Below, in pieces: positions 50,578 to 57,440 of a stretch of 57,440 nt of DNA. Source of the DNA: Mameliella sp. MMSF_3455. Lineage in GTDB: Bacteria; Pseudomonadota; Alphaproteobacteria; Rhodobacterales; Rhodobacteraceae. The notes beneath the pieces are model-generated. The model ran no database searches, was not told the origin of the DNA, and saw only the letters and a program-made list of their open reading frames with translations. Within the stretch, counting starts at the first letter, position 1; each line of letters starts with the position of its first letter. Position numbers and translations under genes: made by a program. The stretch lies in assembly GCF_030733205.1 (NCBI RefSeq), contig NZ_JASHJL010000032.1:1-57440 (forward strand), in the 5' to 3' direction.

Positions 50578-53500
50578 ATTACGAGGGATTCATCGCGGCT
50601 GAGAAACACCAGTCCCAGGTGCCAGCGCTGCAGCTGCTCGTGGCGCTTGGGTTCACCCCGCTCTCACAAGAGGAGGCGCTTCGCCTGCGCGGCGGGCGCC
50701 TGCGGAACGTGGTGCTGGATGACGTGCTCGCCGACCAGCTGATGCGCATCAACCGCTTCACCCATCGGGGGCGTGAATACAGCTTTGACCTTGAGGACGC
50801 GCATGACGCCATGCGGCGCCTCAAGCCCACGCCCGACCGTTTGAAGGGTCTTAAGGGCACTAACCAGGACATCTACGACACGCTCGTCCTCGGCACGACG
50901 ATCACGAAGTCCATCGACGGCGACTCGAAGAGCTACTCGTTCCGCTACATCGATTGGGAGCGGCCGGAGAACAACGTTTTCCATGTCACTGCCGAGTTCT
51001 CGGTCGAGAGGACGGCGTCGAGCCAGACCAAGCGCTGCGACATCGTCGCATTCGTGAACGGCATCCCGATTCTCGTGATCGAGAACAAGCGGCCGACCGA
51101 AAGCCTGAAGAAGGCGGACAGTCAACTGATCGGCTACCAGAACGAGGACAACATCCCACAGCTCTTCCACTTCGCCCAGCTACTGGTCTCCATGAACCGC
51201 AATGGTGCGCGCTATGCTACGGTTGGGACAAGATCCAAGTTCTGGGCTGACTGGCGCGACGAGGAAGACACTGACGAGGCCATCGCGCCCTTCGCCAACC
51301 GTGTGCTTTCTGCGGCGGAGAAAGACGCCATCTTCTCCGGCGATTTCACGGGCGCACGCGCCTATTTCGATGCGATGGCCGTTGAGGGCGACCGCGCGGT
51401 CACGGTTCAAGACCGGACGGTGTACGCGTTGTGCCGCCCCGTGCGGCTGCTCGATCTCATCCGCCGCTTCACGGTGTTCGATGGCGGCGTCCGCAAGGTT
51501 GCGCGCCATCAGCAGTTTTTCGGGATCCGGCGCGCTGTCGAGACGGTCAAGCAGCATGATGTTAACGGCGCTCGCAAGGGCGGTGTCATCTGGCACACGC
51601 AGGGGTCGGGCAAGTCGTTGACGATGGTGATGCTGGGGCGCTCGCTCGCTCTCGAGCGTAGCATCGAGAACCCGCGGATCATTATCGTCACGGACCGCGA
51701 TGATCTCGACAAGCAGATCAAGGACACCTTCAAGTCCTGCGACCTCGAGCCGGTTCGCGCAACAAGCGGGTCTCACCTTCTCGATCTCGTTCAAAACAAG
51801 GCTCCACTGGTCACCACGATCATCAACAAGTTCGATACTGCGCTGAAGAACAGCAAGCTTGTGGACGACGATCCGAACACCTTCGTGCTGGTGGACGAGA
51901 GCCACAGGACGCAGACTGGGCGCTACGGCGGCCACAGCCAATTCGCCGCCAAGATGCGGCGCCTCCTGCCCAAGGCCTGCTACCTCGGCTTCACCGGCAC
52001 GCCCCTGCTGAAGAAGGAGAAGAACACACTGTCGACCTTCGGGCGACTGATCCACCGCTACGCCATCGACGAGGCGGTCGCCGACGGTGCCGTCGTGCCG
52101 CTACTGTATGAGGGAAGGCTTGTCGAGCAGCAGGTATCCGGAGCCGTGATCGACCGCTGGTTCGAGAAGATCAGCGAGGGGTTGACTGACAGCCAGAAGG
52201 CCGACCTCAAGCGCAAGTTCTCCCGGATGGACGCGCTGGCCAAGACTGACCAGGCTATCCGAGCTAAGGCGTTCGACATCTCCGAACACTATCGCCAGCA
52301 CTGGCAGGGGACCGGCTTCAAGGCGCAGCTCGTCGCCCCGTCGAAGGCGGCGGCGGTCCGCTTCAAAGATGTACTCGACGAGATTGGCCACGCCTCGAGC
52401 GCGATCGTCATCTCCCCGCCGGACGAGAACGAGGGCAACGAGGAGGTCGACCAGGAGTCCAAGGACCTGGTGCGACGCTTCTGGTCGCAGATGATGGCGC
52501 GGTACAAGACCGAGGAGGAGTACAACCGCCAGATCATCGATGCCTTCAAAGGTTCCGGCGATCCAGAGATCCTGATCGTCGTCTCCAAGCTCCTCACCGG
52601 CTTCGACGCGCCCCGGAACACGGTGCTCTACGTCTGCAAGTCCCTGAAAGAACACAACCTTCTACAGGCGATTGCGCGCGTGAACCGTCTCTACGAGGAC
52701 GGCGGAACGGAGAAGCAGTTCGGTTTCATCGTCGATTACGAGGGGCTGCTCGGCGAGTTGGACAGCGCCCTGACGACCTATAGCGCCTTCGAAGGTTACG
52801 AGGCTACGGACCTCGCCGGGACGGTGCACGATGTCCGGGAGGAGATCCGCAAGCTGCCCCAGCTGCATGATCAGCTATGGGACCTTTTCAAGCCGGTTCG
52901 GAACAAGAAAGACATGGAGCAGTTCGAGCAGCATCTCGCTGACGAGGCGTTGCGTCATGAATTCTACGCGCGCCTCAAGGCATTCAGCCGTTGCCTGCAC
53001 ATCTCGCTCTCGTCCGACAAGCTGTTCGATGTCTTCGACCACGCCAAGGTCGATGCTCTGAAGCGGGACTGGAAGCAGTTCTCCGAACTCAAACGCTCGG
53101 TCCAGCTCCGCTACCAGGAGACAGTTGACGTCCGCGAGTTCGAGCCGAAGATCCAGAAGCTGCTCGATGACCACGTTGTGGCGATGCCGGCGGAAACCAT
53201 CATCGAGGTGGTCAATATCAACGACCCTGACGCGCTGAAAGCAGTTGTCGGTGAAACGAGCGTCTCCGAAGCCTCAAGAGCAGACCGCATTGCCAGCGCG
53301 ACCCGGAAGGCGATCACTGAGAAGATGGATGAGGACCCAACTTTCTATAAACAGTTCTCCGAGCTGCTCGAAGACACCATCCGCGCCTATCGCGAGAAGC
53401 GGCTATCCGAGCGCGAGTATCTGAACAGCGTCGTGAACCTCGCGAGCAAGGTGGCACGCAAGGATCGTGGCCGGGATGTTCCTGAGAGCATTCAAGGCGA

Positions 53501-53798
53501 TGAAGATGCACAGGCGTTCTTCGGCATCCTGGACGGTCAGCTCAAGACCGTGGGCGATGATACTGTGGACGGGAACGATGCCGCAGCGATCGCTCGACAG
53601 ATTATCGACATCATCAAGTCCCACCTGATCGTGGACATTTGGTCGAACGAAGTGGCCCAGAACAATCTGCGCAACGCCATAGACGACTACTTCTTCGACG
53701 TTCTGCGCGACGAGCAAGGCATCGACCTCCCGGTAGAGGTGCTCGACGATCTCGAGCTGAAAATTATGGATCTCGCTCGAGCCCGGTTCGCGGCATGA
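50574..53798 (+). CDS. hsdR: type I restriction endonuclease/translocase subunit HsdR
   Basis: A 1074-residue motor-nuclease. The N-terminal nuclease domain has the D...ExK core ending in IPILVIENKRP near residue 170. The helicase part has Walker A THTQGSGKSLTMVML near 342, the DEAD-type box VLVDESHRTQTGRYG near 440 and YLGFTGTPLLKKE near 470. The second RecA domain has VSKLLTGFDAPRNTVLYVCK near 670 and ARVNRLYEDG. The C-terminal helices bind HsdM. It cuts unmethylated incoming DNA after translocation. It overlaps its neighbours by four bases on each side. Confidence 0.95.
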   Translation: MNYEGFIAAEKHQSQVPALQLLVALGFTPLSQEEALRLRGGRLRNVVLDDVLADQLMRINRFTHRGREYSFDLEDAHDAMRRLKPTPDRLKGLKGTNQDIYDTLVLGTTITKSIDGDSKSYSFRYIDWERPENNVFHVTAEFSVERTASSQTKRCDIVAFVNGIPILVIENKRPTESLKKADSQLIGYQNEDNIPQLFHFAQLLVSMNRNGARYATVGTRSKFWADWRDEEDTDEAIAPFANRVLSAAEKDAIFSGDFTGARAYFDAMAVEGDRAVTVQDRTVYALCRPVRLLDLIRRFTVFDGGVRKVARHQQFFGIRRAVETVKQHDVNGARKGGVIWHTQGSGKSLTMVMLGRSLALERSIENPRIIIVTDRDDLDKQIKDTFKSCDLEPVRATSGSHLLDLVQNKAPLVTTIINKFDTALKNSKLVDDDPNTFVLVDESHRTQTGRYGGHSQFAAKMRRLLPKACYLGFTGTPLLKKEKNTLSTFGRLIHRYAIDEAVADGAVVPLLYEGRLVEQQVSGAVIDRWFEKISEGLTDSQKADLKRKFSRMDALAKTDQAIRAKAFDISEHYRQHWQGTGFKAQLVAPSKAAAVRFKDVLDEIGHASSAIVISPPDENEGNEEVDQESKDLVRRFWSQMMARYKTEEEYNRQIIDAFKGSGDPEILIVVSKLLTGFDAPRNTVLYVCKSLKEHNLLQAIARVNRLYEDGGTEKQFGFIVDYEGLLGELDSALTTYSAFEGYEATDLAGTVHDVREEIRKLPQLHDQLWDLFKPVRNKKDMEQFEQHLADEALRHEFYARLKAFSRCLHISLSSDKLFDVFDHAKVDALKRDWKQFSELKRSVQLRYQETVDVREFEPKIQKLLDDHVVAMPAETIIEVVNINDPDALKAVVGETSVSEASRADRIASATRKAITEKMDEDPTFYKQFSELLEDTIRAYREKRLSEREYLNSVVNLASKVARKDRGRDVPESIQGDEDAQAFFGILDGQLKTVGDDTVDGNDAAAIARQIIDIIKSHLIVDIWSNEVAQNNLRNAIDDYFFDVLRDEQGIDLPVEVLDDLELKIMDLARARFAA

Positions 53799-54511
53799 CG
53801 CGTGAGTTGCACTGCCTGCAGTATGGCGAGCACGAGATCCTATACGAGATCGTCCGACGCCCGAGAAAAACACTTGAGATTGCCGTCGAGCCGGATGCGA
53901 CGGTGGTGATCGCGGCCCCGGAAGACGCGACGCTCGACGCCATTGAAGCCAAGCTGCGGAAACGCGCGGCATGGGTGACAAGGCAGCAGCGGTATTTTGC
54001 CCAGTTCCTTCCAAGAACACCAGAGCGCAGGTTCGTCGCAGGCGAGACCCATCTCTATCTCGGGCGCCAATACCGACTGAAGGTCATCCCGCATGTTAGA
54101 GAAAGCGTAAATCTGAGCCGCGGCTTCATCGTCGTGCAAACGCACCGGCCGGCCAAGCCGGAAGTGACGCGCGAACTGGTCGAGGCATGGTACCGAGACC
54201 GGGCACACATCAAGTTTCCGGAGCGGATCGAACTCTGTCTTGGTCTCTTCCCGGATCCCGCAGCATTCCGGCCAAAAGCGCTCATCGTGCGCCAGACCCG
54301 ACAAAGATGGGGATCTATGTCACCAGCCGGGCGCCTTCTGCTGAACCGCCGCCTCGTGCAAGCCCCGGTCGACGCCATAGACTATGTGATCACCCACGAG
54401 CTCTGCCATGTAGCTGAGCCCCATCACGGATCAGCCTTCTTCGATCTCCTCGACAAAGTGATGCCCGATTGGGAGCGTCGGAAGCAGAGGTTGGAACGGG
54501 CCATGGCGTGA
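53795..54511 (+). CDS. YgjP/DUF45-type zinc metallopeptidase of the restriction operon
   Basis: A 238-residue predicted metallopeptidase of the YgjP/SprT-like M48 group. The zinc motif HELCH is at residues 201-205 in VITHELCHVAEPHHGSAFF, with a later histidine as a likely third ligand. RQRWGSMSPAGRLLLNRRLVQAP precedes it, as usual for the family. This family often follows hsdR in type I operons; the reason is unproven, and HsdR or complex turnover is one idea. The ATG at 53795 overlaps the hsdR stop; the upstream in-frame extension lies wholly inside hsdR and is rejected. Confidence 0.9.
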   Translation: MTRELHCLQYGEHEILYEIVRRPRKTLEIAVEPDATVVIAAPEDATLDAIEAKLRKRAAWVTRQQRYFAQFLPRTPERRFVAGETHLYLGRQYRLKVIPHVRESVNLSRGFIVVQTHRPAKPEVTRELVEAWYRDRAHIKFPERIELCLGLFPDPAAFRPKALIVRQTRQRWGSMSPAGRLLLNRRLVQAPVDAIDYVITHELCHVAEPHHGSAFFDLLDKVMPDWERRKQRLERAMA

Positions 54512-54563
54512 TTAGCAGCGTCAAAAAAATTGGTTCTTCAGCCGTTCGCCAGGAAGAAGCAAG

Positions 54564-55139
54564 CTACAGGAACGACTGGTACTCGTCCATGAAGGTTGCA
54601 ACCTGCAGTAGGCCCTGCGCTTCGGACTTGTGAATCAAGGTCGCAACATCGAGCGCCGGATTCCTGAAACGCTCGCGCATACGGCGCAGGGCCAGAATGG
54701 CCTCCGAGGGATCCAACTCGATTGTGTCGGCGATGAAGTCGTCGGCGGAAATCGCCTGGATGGCGTGCAGGTCCAGGGCCTCGGATGGGAAATCGGCTAG
54801 ATTGTCCGTCACTATGACGGACGCTGACGTTGCGATGGCGGCGGCGAGGACATGATTGTCGTCAGGGTCTGGCAAGGCGAGTTTCTCTTCGAAAATTTCA
54901 TAGCCCGTCACCAAAGCTTCTGGGAAGGCGGCTTCTATGGCCGCCCTCTGACGCGCACCATCGGTCTCGCCCTTCGTGATCTGAAAGATGGCTTTCTGAG
55001 TCTCGTCCAGAATGCGACTGCTCCACCGGGGCCGGAACAGTCCGGCCTCGGCAAGGCTGAGCAGCATGTTTCTACGAAGCGCGCCGCCTATGACGCATGC
55101 ATCGAGGAGAGCCGTGAACCGATCTGCGTATCGGCTCAT
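54564..55139 (-). CDS. PIN-domain toxin
   Basis: A 191-residue PIN-domain ribonuclease. Acidic residues expected in the active site are visible: D in ALLDACVIGG, E in SRILDETQKAIF, and D residues in LPDPDDNHVLAAAI and VIVTDNLADFP. The start overlaps the antitoxin stop in an ATGA. The toxin would cleave RNA when the antitoxin is lost, stabilising the replicon or restriction locus. The C-terminal 60 residues extend beyond the PIN fold and are helical. Confidence 0.88.
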   Translation of the reverse strand: MSRYADRFTALLDACVIGGALRRNMLLSLAEAGLFRPRWSSRILDETQKAIFQITKGETDGARQRAAIEAAFPEALVTGYEIFEEKLALPDPDDNHVLAAAIATSASVIVTDNLADFPSEALDLHAIQAISADDFIADTIELDPSEAILALRRMRERFRNPALDVATLIHKSEAQGLLQVATFMDEYQSFL

Positions 55140-55600
55140 ATAAGGCCGTCCTCGGCATCCATCACCGCAAGATCGCCCAACGCGTCTGATCTGGCAGCGT
55201 CACGCTTTTCTTTGTAAGCAAACAGATCATTCGCGCGGACGCGGCGATGCCGTCCTGTCTTCGTGAACGGAATTTCTTTCTCCTCAAGAAGCTTCACCAG
55301 GAATGGACGCGATACGTTGAGCAAGTCTGCTGCCTGCTGTGTCGTCAGCTCAGCCTCTACCGGGATCATCCGAAACCCGCGACCGCTCGATACGAGGCGC
55401 AGCACCTCGAGAAGAGATGCTGTGAGGGCCGGTGCAAGGGTTACGGTTTGGACTTCGCCGCTTTCAAGGGCAAGCGACAGCGTAGTGGGCTCGCCCTCCT
55501 TGATTTGGGAAGCGACAATTGTTCTGAGTTGTTCAGCGTTCTTGATCTCCACCTCATCGGGCAAGCGATCAAAAAACGCCTCTTTTCTGAGGGCGTTCAT
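55136..55600 (-). CDS. HTH (excisionase-type) antitoxin
   Basis: A 154-residue protein. The C-terminal half has an excisionase/MerR-like helix-turn-helix (LTTQQAADLLNVSRPFLVKLLEEKEIPFTKTGRHRRV, near residues 85-121). The N-terminal half resembles a small strand-rich domain with TTLSLALESGEVQTVTLAP. It pairs with the downstream PIN toxin and probably represses its own promoter; three TCGAAA boxes lie just upstream. Such antitoxins are common partners of longer PIN toxins. Confidence 0.85.
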   Translation of the reverse strand: MNALRKEAFFDRLPDEVEIKNAEQLRTIVASQIKEGEPTTLSLALESGEVQTVTLAPALTASLLEVLRLVSSGRGFRMIPVEAELTTQQAADLLNVSRPFLVKLLEEKEIPFTKTGRHRRVRANDLFAYKEKRDAARSDALGDLAVMDAEDGLI

Positions 55601-55649
55601 CTTGTCTCTCCAGTTCTCACGACTTGAGTTAGATATAGGATAGCTCCCA

Positions 55650-55683
55650 TTCGAAACAATCGCAACACTCGAAATATTCGAAA
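55650..55683. promoter_or_regulatory. TCGAAA boxes upstream of the toxin-antitoxin pair
   Basis: TCGAAA occurs at 55651-55656, 55669-55674 and 55678-55683, in an A/T-rich patch 50-85 bases upstream of the antitoxin start. The last two form TCGAA-ATA-TTCGA, a short palindrome. This is a likely autoregulatory operator. Confidence 0.5.
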
Positions 55684-55732
55684 TTCACTAACGCCATGTG
55701 AACGAGCCGCCTGACCGAGTGCCGCTAGGCCA

Positions 55733-56329
55733 CTAAGCCGAGCCGACCACCCCCGCATCCACCAGCTGCTCGCGATCGGGAAGATCGCGAAGGCTCTCCA
55801 ACCCAAACGCGACAAGGAACTGCTCGGTGGTGACGAAGGTATAGGGCGCCCCGCGTCGAGGCGACCGCGGCCCGGTTCCGATCAGCCCGCGCGCATGGAG
55901 CCGCCCGATCAGGTCACGGCTGATCTCTTTGCCGAAGATGTCCTTCAGCCCGTCGCGGGTGATAGGCTGGTGATAGGCGATGGCGGCCAGCACCGCGACG
56001 TCGAATTCACTCAAGTCCAGCAACTGGTCCCCGACATCCGCCGCGGCGCGGATCGCGGGGGCATAGGCCGACCGCGTCCGGAACATCCAGCCGCCGGCAA
56101 CTTGCGCGATCTCGAAGGCCCGCCCCTCCAGATCGGCGGCAAGGTCCTCAACCAGCAGATCGACTGAGGCCCCCTGCCCCACGACCCGCGCCAGATCCTC
56201 ACGTGGCACCGGCGCGGCACTGGCAAACAGAACCGCTTCGATCCGGCGCATCCATTCGCGCCAGCGCAGATCGGGCGGCAGGTCGGTCAACTCGCGATCA
56301 AGCTCCGGCTCAGGGCGATCCTTCGCCAT
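55733..56329 (-). CDS. scpB: ScpB-like segregation and condensation protein
   Basis: A 198-residue ScpB with two winged-helix units: MRRIEAVLFASAAPVPREDLARVVG at residues about 28-52 and LLDLSEFDVAVLAAIAYHQPITRDGLKDIFG near 103-132, then LIGRLHARGLIGTGPRSPRRGAPYTFVTTEQFL. ScpB normally works with ScpA and SMC in chromosome condensation. No scpA or smc is seen here, and the gene follows the DUF1403 gene by two bases, an arrangement I recall from alphaproteobacterial plasmids. It is therefore probably a plasmid copy, perhaps used in plasmid maintenance. Confidence 0.88.
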   Translation of the reverse strand: MAKDRPEPELDRELTDLPPDLRWREWMRRIEAVLFASAAPVPREDLARVVGQGASVDLLVEDLAADLEGRAFEIAQVAGGWMFRTRSAYAPAIRAAADVGDQLLDLSEFDVAVLAAIAYHQPITRDGLKDIFGKEISRDLIGRLHARGLIGTGPRSPRRGAPYTFVTTEQFLVAFGLESLRDLPDREQLVDAGVVGSA

Positions 56330-56331
56330 CG

Positions 56332-57216
56332 CTACACCCCGTAGAGTCGGAAAGTGTCGCGCCCAGTCAGCTCGCGCACCGCGCCGAGGTCGACCAGCCG
56401 GTCGCAGAGCCGCCGCGCGGCGCGATCCGGCAAAGGCAGGGCCGACGGCGCCACGGCATCCCGGGTCAGGAACATCTCGACGGCATCCCCCGCCCCCTTT
56501 GCCCGCAGCTTCGGAGCGACCGACTTTAGGTGCGTCACCCGACGCGCGAGGTCAGAGGCCTGCCGCACCGCCTCGAACACCGAAGAGATGAGTGCCCGAT
56601 GACAGGCCAAGCGCAAGTCTTCGCCACGCTTACGCAGATCGGCGCGTTTCAGGCCTGGGGCCAGCAGCGGCACGAAATGATCCCAGCCGAGTGCCCTAGC
56701 CAGGGCCGCATCCGCGAGCATCAGTCCTGCTACGTCTGCACGTGGCGCCTCGCGCAGAACGGCTTCCAGCGCCATCGCGGCGCGGGTCACCGGCGCCCCC
56801 TTCCCCGTATCGAGCCTTGTAGCAATCTGGCCCGGCTCGAAGGTCGGCAAGGCTCGGCCTAGAGCCTTGATCGACACCGGCCGCTCCACCGCGCGCCGCC
56901 AGACCAGGTAGGTTTCGCCCGCCGGACCCGGCAAGTCACCGGGCCGCAGAACATGTACCACGTCGCGCAACTCCGCCGCCCGCTCCGGCCGCCCGGAAAA
57001 CGCGACACAAGCCTCTGCGGCACGCAGAGCGAGCCGATCCCGGAACAAGGCGTGGGGCAGGTCCCCTTGCGCCAACACAACATGCAGGTGGTTCAGCGCT
57101 GCACCTGACAAAAACGCAACATCTTCAAGGGTTTCAGCGCGTGCAGAGGTGACCCAGGCGGGCATCCGGGGTAGGGTCTCAGGGTCGCTGATGCGGCTGT
57201 CGCGGGTAAAGATCAT
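56332..57216 (-). CDS. DUF1403-family protein
   Basis: A 294-residue protein matching DUF1403: PAWVTSARAETLEDVAFLSGAALNHLHVVL near residues 19-48, LRAAEACVAFSGRPERAAELRD, GPAGETYLVWRRAVERPVS and a C-terminal FLTRDAVAPSALPLPDRAARRLCDRLVDLGAV that looks like a winged helix. The function is unknown. The family is found mostly on rhizobial and roseobacter plasmids next to scpB. Both genes are leftward and almost touch, so they form an operon whose promoter lies in the last 220 bases of the window. Confidence 0.85.
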   Translation of the reverse strand: MIFTRDSRISDPETLPRMPAWVTSARAETLEDVAFLSGAALNHLHVVLAQGDLPHALFRDRLALRAAEACVAFSGRPERAAELRDVVHVLRPGDLPGPAGETYLVWRRAVERPVSIKALGRALPTFEPGQIATRLDTGKGAPVTRAAMALEAVLREAPRADVAGLMLADAALARALGWDHFVPLLAPGLKRADLRKRGEDLRLACHRALISSVFEAVRQASDLARRVTHLKSVAPKLRAKGAGDAVEMFLTRDAVAPSALPLPDRAARRLCDRLVDLGAVRELTGRDTFRLYGV

Positions 57217-57440
57217 GCGGACAACCTACATCTTCGCGGCGCTTTATTCCAGAAAATAGCGTCTAAACCGCCCCGCCTTGTAAGTCTTATTAATGTCCAA
57301 TAAGTTTGCCTTATCGGACGTAAAAGAATATGCTCGGCGACATGTCAGAAAACACCGAGAAATCTGTCGGATAGCCGGAATTCATGAGATTCAAGCACTT
57401 CCCTGAAAAACGAGCCGGGGTTCATGAGATTCCGTACCGG
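57217..57440. other. right-edge non-coding DNA
   Basis: Contains the promoter side of the DUF1403 gene and an A/T-rich patch. The two TTCATGAGATTC repeats are listed separately. No gene start is visible before the window ends. Confidence 0.5.
57381..57432. repeat. two exact 12-bp direct repeats 40 bp apart
   Basis: TTCATGAGATTC occurs at 57381-57392 and again at 57421-57432, so the spacing from start to start is 40 bases. Each contains the palindrome TCATGA. They could be the first members of an iteron or of protein-binding sites that continue beyond the window. Confidence 0.6.

Noticed and set aside
1-57440. CRISPR arrays, tRNA and rRNA genes
   Set aside because: I found no regularly spaced repeats of CRISPR type and no tRNA- or rRNA-like sequence on either strand by reading.

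Overview
The window looks like accessory DNA, probably plasmid or another conjugative replicon, from an alphaproteobacterium of the Rhodobacterales (Roseobacter/Rhodobacteraceae) type. The evidence is protein similarity recalled from family knowledge, high-GC coding sequence in the transfer and restriction blocks, a VirB/VirD4 type IV secretion system of the kind found on roseobacter plasmids, a DUF736 gene, and a DUF1403-ScpB pair. No database search was possible, so the taxonomic call is an inference.

Region 1 (about 0.2-18.5 kb) is a catabolic island. It encodes a cyclohexanone-type Baeyer-Villiger monooxygenase, an HSL-family esterase, an SDR alcohol dehydrogenase, an iron-type alcohol dehydrogenase, an aldehyde dehydrogenase, a CaiB/BaiF CoA-transferase, an acyl-CoA dehydrogenase, a fused enoyl-CoA hydratase/3-hydroxyacyl-CoA dehydrogenase, a thiolase and a private EtfBA pair, with AraC- and IclR-type regulators. 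Read in order of chemistry this is a complete route: cyclohexanol, cyclohexanone, caprolactone, 6-hydroxyhexanoate, 6-oxohexanoate, adipate, adipyl-CoA, then succinyl-CoA plus acetyl-CoA. A perfect 17-bp palindrome lies between the IclR gene and the divergent aldehyde dehydrogenase gene. Two decayed insertion sequences (IS5 type and IS110 type) split the island between fadJ and the esterase gene.

Region 2 (about 18.5-45.4 kb) is a conjugation module. An XRE regulator with a perfect upstream palindrome and two small genes lead into a rightward virB-type operon (transglycosylase, virB2, virB3, virB4, lipoprotein, transglycosylase/VirB5-like, virB5, orphan, virB6, virB8, virB9, virB10, virB11). 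A leftward mobilisation block (DUF736 gene, small ORF, MobC-like gene, relaxase, virD4/traG) faces it. Non-coding DNA around the mobilisation genes carries several inverted repeats, including a perfect 17-bp inverted repeat with a nested stem, and may hold oriT.

Between virB11 and virD4 sits a compact, lower-GC, five-gene leftward operon (31.4-38.7 kb): a SIS-HAD fusion, a phosphoribosyltransferase-like protein, a large P-loop ATPase, an unrecognised Rossmann-like protein and a PfkB-family kinase. None of it is conjugation machinery. It is the best candidate for a poorly described conflict/defence or nucleotide- or sugar-phosphate-based system.

Region 3 (about 45.4-55.6 kb) is a defence block. 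A six-gene, fully overlapping type I restriction operon contains a half-length HsdS, HsdM, full HsdS, a TIGR04141/DUF6119-like protein, HsdR and a zinc metallopeptidase. A perfect hairpin spans the start of its first gene. A PIN-toxin/HTH-antitoxin pair follows.

Region 4 (about 55.7-57.4 kb) holds scpB and a DUF1403 gene, then two exact 12-bp direct repeats 40 bp apart at the right edge, which may belong to a replication or recombination locus that continues beyond the window.
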